Source of the DNA: JADJRG01 sp964474905
GTDB lineage: Bacteria; Myxococcota_A; Polyangia; Nannocystales; Nannocystaceae
DNA length: 64,000 nt
Direction: 5' to 3'
Assembly: GCA_964474905.1 (NCBI GenBank)
Contig: CAYYUP010000022.1
Span: 1 to 64,000, forward strand
Shown here piece by piece: positions 57,400 to 64,000 of the stretch. Numbering within the stretch: position 1 is the first letter of the stretch; every line of letters begins with the position of its first letter. Both the position numbers and the translations under genes were made by a program. A model generated the notes under the pieces. That model was given only the letters and a program-made list of their open reading frames with translations, was not told the origin of the DNA and made no database searches.

Positions 57400-58179
57400 C
57401 TAGCTCGGCAGCGGATAAAACCGAGTCACACAGCTATCCCCGCGGGGCTCAGCACTCATCGAATCAGTCGGCATCAGGCGAATAAAACCGCCGTCGGCGA
57501 GCCCGCGCACAAAATGGAGACTCTGCGAGCGGTCAAAATCGTCCCACCAGGCGCCGAGCTTGCCCGGATTGTCGAGCAAACTGATGCCATCGGATTGCGC
57601 GGTCGGTCGGGGACTCGTCGGGGATTCGGCGTTTAGTTGCCGCCAGCGCTCGTAACTCGGCGGAAACAGGTGATCCGCGGGCAGTTCCAACGCCAGCTTG
57701 GGAGTTCCCTCCGCAAGTGCCTTGATCGTTTGCCGCGCGGCCCGGTCCAATGCCTTGCTGTCGTTAAGTGCCGAATGCCTCGAAAATGAGAACATTCGGA
57801 CCGTCAGCACCCCCTTGGGGCGATGCTCGATGTCGGGCTCGGTGGGGCTTTGGCCGCTCGAGAGCGTCGCCAGCTCGAATACCACGTTCTCGCCGTGCTC
57901 TCGGGCGCAGTAGCTCCTACCCAGAAAAAACGCGCTCCCCTGCTCCGGGTAAGCCGACAATACAACGCCGCCCTCAAAGGCCTCGATCATAGCGCAGGAT
58001 GCCTCTGCGGGCCCTACAGGTGAAGATTCACAGGCAAAGGCCAGCTTCGCCGCCGCCAGATCCGGGCTATCTTCATAGTTTGTACGCGACGAACAACCCC
58101 GATCACAGGCACTGGCGCCGATCGCAATTGCGCACAATCCGATTGCATACAAGTAGACATTCATAGGAGTCGACGCCAT
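57400..58179 (-). CDS. Lipoprotein of unknown function
   Basis: 259 aa from ATG 58179 (58164 is an alternative; the frame is open to 58302 without signal sense). The signal ends in AIGASAC (Cys25), followed by DRGCSSRTNYED. The mature domain has several cysteines (LAFACESS, EASCAMIEAF, GRSYCARE) and mixed alpha/beta composition, ending in CVTRFYPLP. No recognisable family or catalytic motif. Single gene, convergent with the ThuA-like gene. Confidence 0.65.
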   Translation of the reverse strand: MASTPMNVYLYAIGLCAIAIGASACDRGCSSRTNYEDSPDLAAAKLAFACESSPVGPAEASCAMIEAFEGGVVLSAYPEQGSAFFLGRSYCAREHGENVVFELATLSSGQSPTEPDIEHRPKGVLTVRMFSFSRHSALNDSKALDRAARQTIKALAEGTPKLALELPADHLFPPSYERWRQLNAESPTSPRPTAQSDGISLLDNPGKLGAWWDDFDRSQSLHFVRGLADGGFIRLMPTDSMSAEPRGDSCVTRFYPLPS

Positions 58180-58352
58180 TCGAAGGTCACGAAGCAGCAC
58201 CTCCGTAGTATAATAGAAAGTGCCGGCCCGCGAATTGCTAGAGGCGCCCGCCACAGTGCATCCAGGCCGTGTGTTGACTCGCAAGCGTCGGTTTAAGGGC
58301 AAGACTGGCGAGTTCGCTCGATCCCGGAGCCCACCTGGGATACAACCCGCAG

Positions 58353-59669
58353 ATGTTGGCCGCTCACCGCCGCGCCGTGCCGCTCGCCCTACTCGCCCCG
58401 ATCCTCGTGATCATCGCCCTGCTCGGGCTTCGGATCAGCAGCACAATTGCCGCGGCATCGACCCCTGAGCCCATTTCAAGCCCAGCTCTCGAGATCCACC
58501 TGATCACCATCGGTGCCGGCGAACACGTGCTCACCTCCGGCGGCCACTCGGCGCTGATGGTCGCGCACCTGCAGGACGGCCATGCCGATCCGAGGCGCAC
58601 GATCATCTACAATTTCGGCGACACCGATTTCGAGGATCCCGAACTGCCGACCAGGCTCCTGCGCGGCGACGCCGACTTTCGCCTGGTGATCTCGGGAACC
58701 CTGCAGGAGGTCGTCGACGACTACGGGGTCCGCCAAGGGCGGGATGTCTGGCGGCAAAAGCTCAACCTCTCGCCCGCGCAGGCGCAGCTGCTGGCGAAAA
58801 AGCTAGCGATCAACGCCCAGCCCGAGAACCGCACCTATCGCTACCACCACCACAACGCCACGTGCACCACCAAGATCCGCGACCTGCTCGACGAGATCAC
58901 CCAGGGCGCCCTCAGCCGCGATCTCAAGGGCGTGCCCTCAGTCCCGTCAACCGCCCGCGACATGCAGCCAGTGCTCTGGCGCAATCACCACCTCACCGCG
59001 GTCGCGGCCGACCTCTTCTTCGGCCGGATCCACGACCGCACGATCGACAAGTACTGGGCGCTCGCGGATCCCCCACACATGATGCAGAACCTGCAGGAGG
59101 TAACACTGACAGGGACTGGCACCTCGCCGCGGCCGCTCGCCGAGGCACCGTCGGCACTCATCCAAATCATCCGCGCCGACGTCGTCGAGATGCCCTCGAT
59201 CGCGACCCCGCTGGTCTCGATCCTGACGATGCTCCTGCTCGGCTTTGGCGGTCGTCGGGCCTACCGCGAACTGCCGACAAAGACGCTCAGCGCCGGCCTC
59301 TGGTTACTGCTCTACCCGCTGGTCTCCGGGCTCATCGGCGCGACGATCATCGGCTTGATGCTTTTTTCCGAGATCCCCGAGCTCCGCCAAAACGAGAACG
59401 TGCTGGTCTTCCCGGCCACGGATCTGCTGCTCGTCGGTTTTGGCGCACTCTGGTGTCGAGGCGCGCTCGGTTCGGGCCACCGCCGCCTCCTCAGGATCTA
59501 CGCGCTCGCTCGCATGGCGTTGATCACAACGGTCATCGGCCTGCACATCGCCGGCGTGCTTCTGCAACGGCCGCTGGTCTTCATCTCCATGAGCTTTCTC
59601 TTCTCGGTCGCCCTGCTCGCCCTGCTCGCGCGCGCGGATCACACTCCGGCTCCCCAGGTCGGTCAGTGA
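58353..59669 (+). CDS. DUF4105 (Lnb N-terminal domain) membrane protein
   Basis: 438 aa. A signal anchor (about 9-30) is followed by a periplasmic domain of the DUF4105/Lnb type: HLITIGAGEHVLTSGGHSAL, IIYNFGDTDFEDP, LNLSPAQAQLLAKKL, and the characteristic Asn-x-Cys-Thr-Thr-x-x-Arg-Asp element (NATCTTKIRDLL). Three to four transmembrane helices follow (about 290-430). In Bacteroides, Lnb proteins N-acylate lipoproteins using this domain (reported for relatives). A lipoprotein-modifying role here is inference, though it fits the many lipoproteins encoded nearby. Same strand as the desaturase, 60 bp apart. Confidence 0.75.
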   Translation: MLAAHRRAVPLALLAPILVIIALLGLRISSTIAAASTPEPISSPALEIHLITIGAGEHVLTSGGHSALMVAHLQDGHADPRRTIIYNFGDTDFEDPELPTRLLRGDADFRLVISGTLQEVVDDYGVRQGRDVWRQKLNLSPAQAQLLAKKLAINAQPENRTYRYHHHNATCTTKIRDLLDEITQGALSRDLKGVPSVPSTARDMQPVLWRNHHLTAVAADLFFGRIHDRTIDKYWALADPPHMMQNLQEVTLTGTGTSPRPLAEAPSALIQIIRADVVEMPSIATPLVSILTMLLLGFGGRRAYRELPTKTLSAGLWLLLYPLVSGLIGATIIGLMLFSEIPELRQNENVLVFPATDLLLVGFGALWCRGALGSGHRRLLRIYALARMALITTVIGLHIAGVLLQRPLVFISMSFLFSVALLALLARADHTPAPQVGQ

Positions 59670-59729
59670 TGACCAAACGATGACGCTCGCAGGATTGAGC
59701 CAGGCGGCGCTCCATGGCCAAATGTAGCC

Positions 59730-60758
59730 GTGGACGCAACGAGCACAGGCCCTGACGCAACCGCCCTCCTCCGCCGGCTTGCGACCTACCGCGCTGATGA
59801 TCGTCGCGCCTTCGGCCAGCTCGCCCAAAGCCTGATCCTCTTCGCGGGGCTCTGGTGGGCGATGATCGCCGCCCTCGAGGTTTCGTACTTGCTCACCCTC
59901 CTGCTGGTGATCCCGGCCGGCTTCATTCTCCTGCGGATCTTCATCATCCAGCACGACTGCGGCCACGGCTCGTTCACCAGCTCCAAGCGCCTAAACCAAC
60001 GGATCGGTCGCGCCCTGGGAGTTCTCACCTTCACGCCCTTTGACTACTGGAAACACACCCACTCGATCCACCACGCGACCTCGGGCAACCTCGATCGTCG
60101 AGGCCACGGCGACGTCACCACGCTGACCGTCGACGAGTACCAGGCGCTCACAAAGGCCGGTCGTTTAGGCTACAGGATTTACCGCAATCCCCTGACCATC
60201 CTCGGCTTCGGCCCCTTCTTCCAGTTCTTCATCAAGCACCGCCTGCCCCTCGACGCGCCCCGTCATTGGCACGACGCCTGGCGCAGCGTGTGGATGACCA
60301 ACCTCGGCATCGCCGCAACCGTCGGCCTCGCCACCTGGACCATCGGCCTGCCCCACTACCTGATGATCCAGCTGCCGCTCACGCTCTTCACGGCGACCTT
60401 CGGCGTCTTCCTCTTTTACGTGCAACACCAGTACGAAGGCACCTATTGGGAGCGCCAAGACAAGTGGAACTTCGGCACCGCGGCCCTGCACGGCTCGTCC
60501 TTCCTCGACTTGCCAAGGCCCTTGCACTGGCTCACCGGTAACATCTGCTACCACCATCTCCACCACCTCGCGAGCCGCGTGCCCAACTACCGCTTGCCCG
60601 AGGCCTTCGCCGAGATCAAAGAGGCCCGCGCTGTGCCTCACCTCAACCTCGGCGACGCATTTCGCAGCCTCCGCCTGCACCTCTGGGACGAGCATGAGCG
60701 CAGGCTGATCCGTTTCAGCGATCTCCCCGGTGACTTGCGGTCAGAACCGCAAAGCTGA
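59730..60758 (+). CDS. Fatty acid desaturase, membrane diiron type
   Basis: 342 aa from a GTG start. Three histidine boxes: HDCGH (75-79), HTHSIHH (109-115) and HHLHH (near 276-280, in NICYHHLHHLAS). Four hydrophobic segments alternate with them. It probably introduces a double bond into acyl chains of membrane lipids, with electrons from a ferredoxin or cytochrome b5-like partner not encoded here. Position specificity cannot be told. A cold- or growth-phase response is usual for the family. Possibly co-transcribed with the two downstream genes. Confidence 0.92.
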   Translation: MDATSTGPDATALLRRLATYRADDRRAFGQLAQSLILFAGLWWAMIAALEVSYLLTLLLVIPAGFILLRIFIIQHDCGHGSFTSSKRLNQRIGRALGVLTFTPFDYWKHTHSIHHATSGNLDRRGHGDVTTLTVDEYQALTKAGRLGYRIYRNPLTILGFGPFFQFFIKHRLPLDAPRHWHDAWRSVWMTNLGIAATVGLATWTIGLPHYLMIQLPLTLFTATFGVFLFYVQHQYEGTYWERQDKWNFGTAALHGSSFLDLPRPLHWLTGNICYHHLHHLASRVPNYRLPEAFAEIKEARAVPHLNLGDAFRSLRLHLWDEHERRLIRFSDLPGDLRSEPQS

Positions 60759-60838
60759 CCGTCATCAGCGCGGAAGCGTACAAGAGATCACAACAGCGCA
60801 GCTTGACCGCCTAAGCCTCTGCGCCGATCCTAGTAACG

Positions 60839-61312
60839 ATGGTAGAGACGCCGGAGGATCGCCCGCGAGGCTCCCTCCCGATCGCGGCGATTGTCGCGTG
60901 GACGGTGTTTATTGCCTATTTTAGCGCTGCCCGCGGGATCCAAAATTTCTTCCCCGTTTCGGTATTCGACATGTACCGAGCGCACGCGCCTGCGGTCGTC
61001 GGCCGGGTCATCGTCCGCGATCGAGCCGGCGATGCCAGCGAGCTCACCACCTGGACGGGCTTTCACTGCAAGGGCGGCCGACCTGTCCTAAGAGACCTAG
61101 AGGCTTGCGCCCCCGATCCGACGTCGAGACCGCTCGGCTACATCCTCCGCGATCAGCAGCTGCACCTAGACGAGCACAGCGAAGTCGTCCCCGGATCCGA
61201 GGCGATCGCGATCGCGATCGTCCTGCGATCCTACCGTCTCGTCGCCGAACGCGGTGCTCCGCCCCACACCGACTGTGTCATCGCCCGCTGCACAGCGCGG
61301 CAGAGAAACTGA
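60839..61312 (+). CDS. Small membrane-anchored protein, probable HTTM partner (second copy)
   Basis: 157 aa. One N-terminal membrane helix (AAIVAWTVFIAYFSAAR) followed by FFPVSVFDMYRAHAP, resembling RVSLSQRWAMYAPNP of the 206-aa protein at 5885-6505, then a soluble domain with several cysteines (FHCKGGRP, EACAPD, DCVIARC). The TGA shares one base with the ATG of the downstream HTTM-like gene. Pair architecture as at 4927-6505; sequence similarity is weak outside the helix and MY motif. Confidence 0.66.
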   Translation: MVETPEDRPRGSLPIAAIVAWTVFIAYFSAARGIQNFFPVSVFDMYRAHAPAVVGRVIVRDRAGDASELTTWTGFHCKGGRPVLRDLEACAPDPTSRPLGYILRDQQLHLDEHSEVVPGSEAIAIAIVLRSYRLVAERGAPPHTDCVIARCTARQRN

Positions 61313-62280
61313 TGCGGATGGCGATGTGGAACTCCTACTGGGACGGACACAGCCGGGCGCCGCTCCGGGTAGGCCTGGCGACGATCGCCGCGGTGGAGTT
61401 TGCGGTCGAGGCCTGGGCAGTCGCGACAATGGCCGCAGATCCTGTCCACTTCCCCGCCACAGCAGGCCTCTCCCAGGCCCTCGCAGGCGTGCCTTGGCTC
61501 GCCTGGGTGATCTACGGCTCCGTGCTCCTGGGTCTGCTCGCGCTCGCCACCGATCGCCGACCGATCGCCGGCACGATCTGGGCGCTGCTGTGCATGGTTC
61601 TGCTCAGCCAGTGGCAGACCCAGCTCTTTGGTTCGCCCTCCCGCAATTCATTTTTTCCCGGCGCGGCGCTCTTCGGCTGGATGATCGGCAGCGCCTGGGC
61701 GCACTCCTTGCCGACCTTGGCAGCCGGGGCCGCACGGATCTCGAGACAGCGTCTCGCCGAAGCCGGTGCTCTCGCCTGCATCGCCGCGGCCTACGTCGGC
61801 TCCGGCACCAGCAAACTTTTGTCAGCGGGCATCTCTTGGGGCGACGCATCCCAGGTCCGTGCACTCATCCTCTGGCAGAGCCCGGTCGCGAGTTGGGACT
61901 GGCTGCTCGGCTACAGGCAGACCCTCCTCATGAGCCCCGGTTACGCCCAGGCTGCAGGGATCGCCACCCTCAGCATCGAGCTCGGCGCGGTGTTCCTCCT
62001 CTTCGGCCGACGGCTGCGCCTACTCAGCGCGCTCGCCATCGTCGCCATGCACGTAAACATCATCCTCCTGTGCACAATGCCCTACCTCGAGCCGATGGCG
62101 CTGCTACTGCTCTTCGCGCTTCCTTGGCCGCAGCTCCTCGGCAGCGCAAAGATCCCCTCGATCCCCTCGATCACCGCCGAGACCCCGCAGAGCATCGTTC
62201 CCCCCCTATGGGTCATCGTCGCGCTCGCGCTTTTCATCGCCCTCGCCTGGCTCTTCGCTCCGCTCGGATGGCGCGGATAG
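61312..62280 (+). CDS. HTTM-like multi-pass membrane protein (second copy)
   Basis: 322 aa from ATG 61312, which overlaps the upstream stop by one base. The frame is open to 61105 but in antisense-like sequence. At least eight hydrophobic segments. AAYVGSGTSKLLSAGISWGD resembles the polar loop of HTTM/DoxX-like proteins (VVYTGTGLLKTG in the first copy), and LSIELGAVFLLFGRRLRLL fits the family's later helix. Less canonical than the first copy. Function unknown; expected to form a complex with the small protein encoded upstream (inference). Confidence 0.7.
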   Translation: MRMAMWNSYWDGHSRAPLRVGLATIAAVEFAVEAWAVATMAADPVHFPATAGLSQALAGVPWLAWVIYGSVLLGLLALATDRRPIAGTIWALLCMVLLSQWQTQLFGSPSRNSFFPGAALFGWMIGSAWAHSLPTLAAGAARISRQRLAEAGALACIAAAYVGSGTSKLLSAGISWGDASQVRALILWQSPVASWDWLLGYRQTLLMSPGYAQAAGIATLSIELGAVFLLFGRRLRLLSALAIVAMHVNIILLCTMPYLEPMALLLLFALPWPQLLGSAKIPSIPSITAETPQSIVPPLWVIVALALFIALAWLFAPLGWRG

Positions 62281-62373
62281 GCAAAACCAACACCGGGCCT
62301 AAGAGCGCAGCGTACCGGCAACTCACCGCCTTAACCTGTCTCTTCGCTCAGATCGCATGGCGCGGATCGGCAA
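62251..62373. repeat. 34-bp imperfect direct duplication
   Basis: 62251-62284 and 62340-62373 match at 30 of 34 positions. Copy one is the 3' end and stop codon of the HTTM-like gene; copy two supplies an ATG (62357) for a downstream open frame. This suggests a local duplication and argues against using that ATG as a start. Confidence 0.75.
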
Positions 62374-62398
62374 TCTGAGAGGCCGTAAACCTCTGTTG

Positions 62399-62461
62399 AG
62401 GTGCACTTCCGACCTGATCAGGGTCCACATTGTAGGTCTGTGGGCTGCACGTGCACCTTTT
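62399..62461 (+). promoter_or_regulatory. Possible structured leader RNA or attenuator
   Basis: AGGTGCAC (62400-62407) can pair with GTGCACCT (62451-62458), followed by TTT. Inside are GACC/GGTC (62411-62425) and CCACA/TGTGG (62425-62443). Together they could form a branched structure ending in a T run, 70 bp before the next gene. Not matched to a known riboswitch. Confidence 0.4.
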
Positions 62462-62530
62462 CGCCTCCGCGTTTTACGTCTAGGATCAAAGCACTCCCTC
62501 GACGGAGAGAGTGACGAGGAGCCCCTGACG

Positions 62531-63073
62531 TTGCCGCAATTCGAGGCGTTCGATCCCAAGGTAGAGGTCAATGGCGAGACGGTGTTCTCGATCGTCGATG
62601 GCATGGGGGCCTACAAGGAGACCGCCCTGCGGATCCTCCGCGACAACGGCATCAACGCGCCGAAGCCTGGGGACTGGTACCCGCAGCAACACTGGCTCAA
62701 CGCCTTCCGCGAGATCGCCGAGAACGTCGGCCCCAATACGATCCACCGAATCGGCGTCAAGATCCCGCAGAACGCCCAGTTCCCGCCGCACATCACATCG
62801 CTGGCCGCAGCCCTCGAGTCGATCGACGTCGCCTACCACATGAACCACCGCGGCGGTGAGATCGGCCACTACCTCTTCGAGCCGGCGCACGAGGGCTGCG
62901 CCCTGCTCCGCTGCGAAAACCCCTACCCCTGCGACTTCGATCGCGGGATCATCGAGGCTATCGCCGGTAAGTTTCGTCCCCCCGGTTCGGTGATCCGGGT
63001 CGAGCACGACGACGCGGAACTCTGCCGCAAAAAGGGCGGCAGGGTCTGCGTCTACCGAGTGATCTGGCAATGA
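62531..63073 (+). CDS. Conserved hypothetical protein, possible V4R/Myxococcales paralogue type
   Basis: 180 aa from TTG 62531, chosen because GAGGAG lies 8-10 bases upstream and the domain begins at once. The ATG at 62357 would add 58 basic residues coded by duplicated and structured DNA. Features: SIVDGMGAYKETALRIL, DWYPQQHWLNAFREIAE, HMNHRGGEIGHYLFEP, then CALLRCENPYPCDFDRGI and CRKKGGRVCVYRVIW. The overall pattern (helical half, then GHY and Cys-containing beta half) reminds me of V4R-like small-molecule-binding domains, but I am not certain. Upstream of the DUF4336 gene. Confidence 0.65.
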   Translation: MPQFEAFDPKVEVNGETVFSIVDGMGAYKETALRILRDNGINAPKPGDWYPQQHWLNAFREIAENVGPNTIHRIGVKIPQNAQFPPHITSLAAALESIDVAYHMNHRGGEIGHYLFEPAHEGCALLRCENPYPCDFDRGIIEAIAGKFRPPGSVIRVEHDDAELCRKKGGRVCVYRVIWQ

Positions 63074-63115
63074 GTGCGGGCACCTGCTGCCCCGCGCATC
63101 GCTACACTCGACGGC

Positions 63116-63847
63116 ATGAGTGTGCTGCAAGCGATCGCTGACAACCTCTGGCTCGCCGAGGGCCCAAACGTCGTTTTTTTCGGCTTCCCCTACTCGACCC
63201 GCATGGTCGTCGCCCGCCTGCCCGAGGGGCTTTGGGTGTGGTCGCCGATCGCCCTCAGCGATGATCTGCGAACCGAAGTCGACGCCCTGGGTCCCGTTCG
63301 CTGGCTGGTCTCGCCCAACAAGATCCACCACCTCTTTTTGGGCGACTGGCACCGCGCCTACCCCGACTCCAAACTCTGCGGCCTGCCACAAATCGTGCAC
63401 AAGCGCGACGACCTCACCTTCGAGATCCACCTGGACGATGCACCGCCACCGGCCTGGGCCGAGCACATCGATCAGGTCATCTTCCGCGGCAGCATTGCCA
63501 TGGAAGAGATCGTATTTCTCCACCGCAGCTCGGGCACCGCCATCTTCGGCGATCTCATCGAGAACTTTGAGCAGGCCTTCCTGGACGCCAACTGGAAGCG
63601 CTGGCAGGCCCGCTGCGCCCATTTCATCGGCATCACGGCGCCCGATGGCAAGGCGCCGCTGGACTACCGGGCCAGCTTTATTCGCCGCGGTCGAGCCCGC
63701 GAAGCCCTGATCAAGGTCCTCGCCTGGGCGCCAAGGCGAGTGCTCATGGCCCACGGCACCTGGATCGACGCGATCGGCCCCGACGGCCAGGCCGATGACA
63801 CGATCGCGCTCGAATTCCTCAAGCGCTCGTTTTCCTGGCTCTCCTGA
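63116..63847 (+). CDS. DUF4336 family protein
   Basis: 243 aa from ATG 63116 (a GTG at 63074 directly after the previous stop would add 14 residues). Metallo-beta-lactamase-like fold of the DUF4336 type. ADNLWLAEGPNVVFFGFPYSTRMVVARL and LVSPNKIHHLFLGDW correspond to the region where true metallo-hydrolases carry HxHxD. Here IHHLF keeps two histidines but not the full motif. A later SGTAIFGDLIENFE matches the DxxxxxN segment of the family. Activity unknown. Follows the hypothetical gene closely on the same strand. Confidence 0.8.
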   Translation: MSVLQAIADNLWLAEGPNVVFFGFPYSTRMVVARLPEGLWVWSPIALSDDLRTEVDALGPVRWLVSPNKIHHLFLGDWHRAYPDSKLCGLPQIVHKRDDLTFEIHLDDAPPPAWAEHIDQVIFRGSIAMEEIVFLHRSSGTAIFGDLIENFEQAFLDANWKRWQARCAHFIGITAPDGKAPLDYRASFIRRGRAREALIKVLAWAPRRVLMAHGTWIDAIGPDGQADDTIALEFLKRSFSWLS

Positions 63848-64000
63848 GAGCGCAAGCCCCAGCTCTTCGCGAGAGCCACATGAAACAAAATTTCGGCCAG
63901 CACAAATTATGCACATAGCGAAACTATTATCGACTTGTGCAATTTGTACATAAGATCGACGAATCCGCCCGATACCTCTATTCGATTCGGAGGCAGCGGA
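63848..64000. other. Window-end intergenic DNA, AT-rich with inverted repeat
   Basis: 153 bp, distinctly AT-richer than the rest between 63885 and 63960. ACAAATTATGCACA (63902-63915) and TGTGCAATTTGT (63936-63947) form an imperfect inverted repeat (two-base difference), suitable for a promoter or operator of a gene beyond the window. A 5-bp stem (GCTCT/AGAGC) lies at 63862-63876. No gene seen. Confidence 0.45.

Noticed and set aside
1..64000. tRNA, rRNA, insertion sequences or prophage genes
   Set aside because: None recognised by eye; no transposase, integrase or structural phage proteins among the plausible genes. A tRNA scan would settle small RNA genes.

Overview
The window is high-GC DNA from a draft assembly, probably a myxobacterium of the Nannocystis/Enhygromyxa/Plesiocystis type. 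The reasons are two proteins with MYXO-CTERM-like tails, three Hanks-type kinases (one a kinase-ATPase-histidine kinase fusion), many lipoproteins with Ser/Thr/Gly-rich linkers after the lipobox, and IcmF, PrkA and VIT/VWA proteins. This assignment is inference from content; there is no rRNA or marker gene here. Three runs of exactly 100 N (3559-3658, 21794-21893, 56983-57082) are scaffold gaps, and each lies inside a tandem repeat.

Layout. 1-3.2 kb: a dispersed repeat, RecQ helicase and a histidine phosphatase. 3.2-3.7 kb: a gene-free repeat block with gap 1. 3.7-8.8 kb (minus): ferredoxin-NADP reductase, then an overlapping run of metalloprotease, small membrane protein and HTTM protein. 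8.9-12.5 kb (plus): PBP4-type carboxypeptidase, diacylglycerol-kinase-like enzyme, exported protein. 12.5-17.5 kb (minus): Cys-rich lipoprotein, AT-hook-like DNA-binding protein, IcmF acyl-CoA mutase. 17.7-21.8 kb (plus): extensin-like peptidase, Ser/Thr kinase, four-S1-domain RNA-binding protein, then gap 2. 22-30 kb (minus): PrkA kinase, DsbD-alpha-like lipoprotein, carboxypeptidase-regulatory-repeat protein, RidA, VWA lipoprotein. 30-43 kb: the giant kinase fusion (plus) convergent with a VIT/VWA lipoprotein (minus), then an SGNH hydrolase (plus) convergent with a TPR kinase (minus). 43-47 kb: cytochrome P450 (minus) divergent from a coupled operon of an Lgt-like transferase, a radical SAM enzyme resembling tetraether/membrane-spanning lipid synthases, and a small membrane protein. 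47-49 kb: a decayed cytochrome-like gene and an ECF sigma factor overlapping its likely partner. 49-56 kb: spermidine-synthase-like protein, KAS III, a small hypothetical, a ten-repeat Cys-rich lipoprotein, a small lipoprotein related to the sigma partner, and an ABC exporter. 56-64 kb: ThuA-like MYXO-CTERM protein across gap 3, lipoprotein, Lnb-like DUF4105 protein, fatty-acid desaturase, a second small-protein/HTTM pair, a hypothetical protein and a DUF4336 protein.

Themes. Envelope and lipid biology dominates: Lgt-like, Lnb-like, radical SAM, desaturase, KAS III and about nine lipoproteins. Signal transduction is next. The most interesting candidate is the operon at 44483-46991, a possible ether or membrane-spanning lipid module. 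No CRISPR array, prophage, insertion sequence, tRNA, rRNA or PKS/NRPS cluster was seen.
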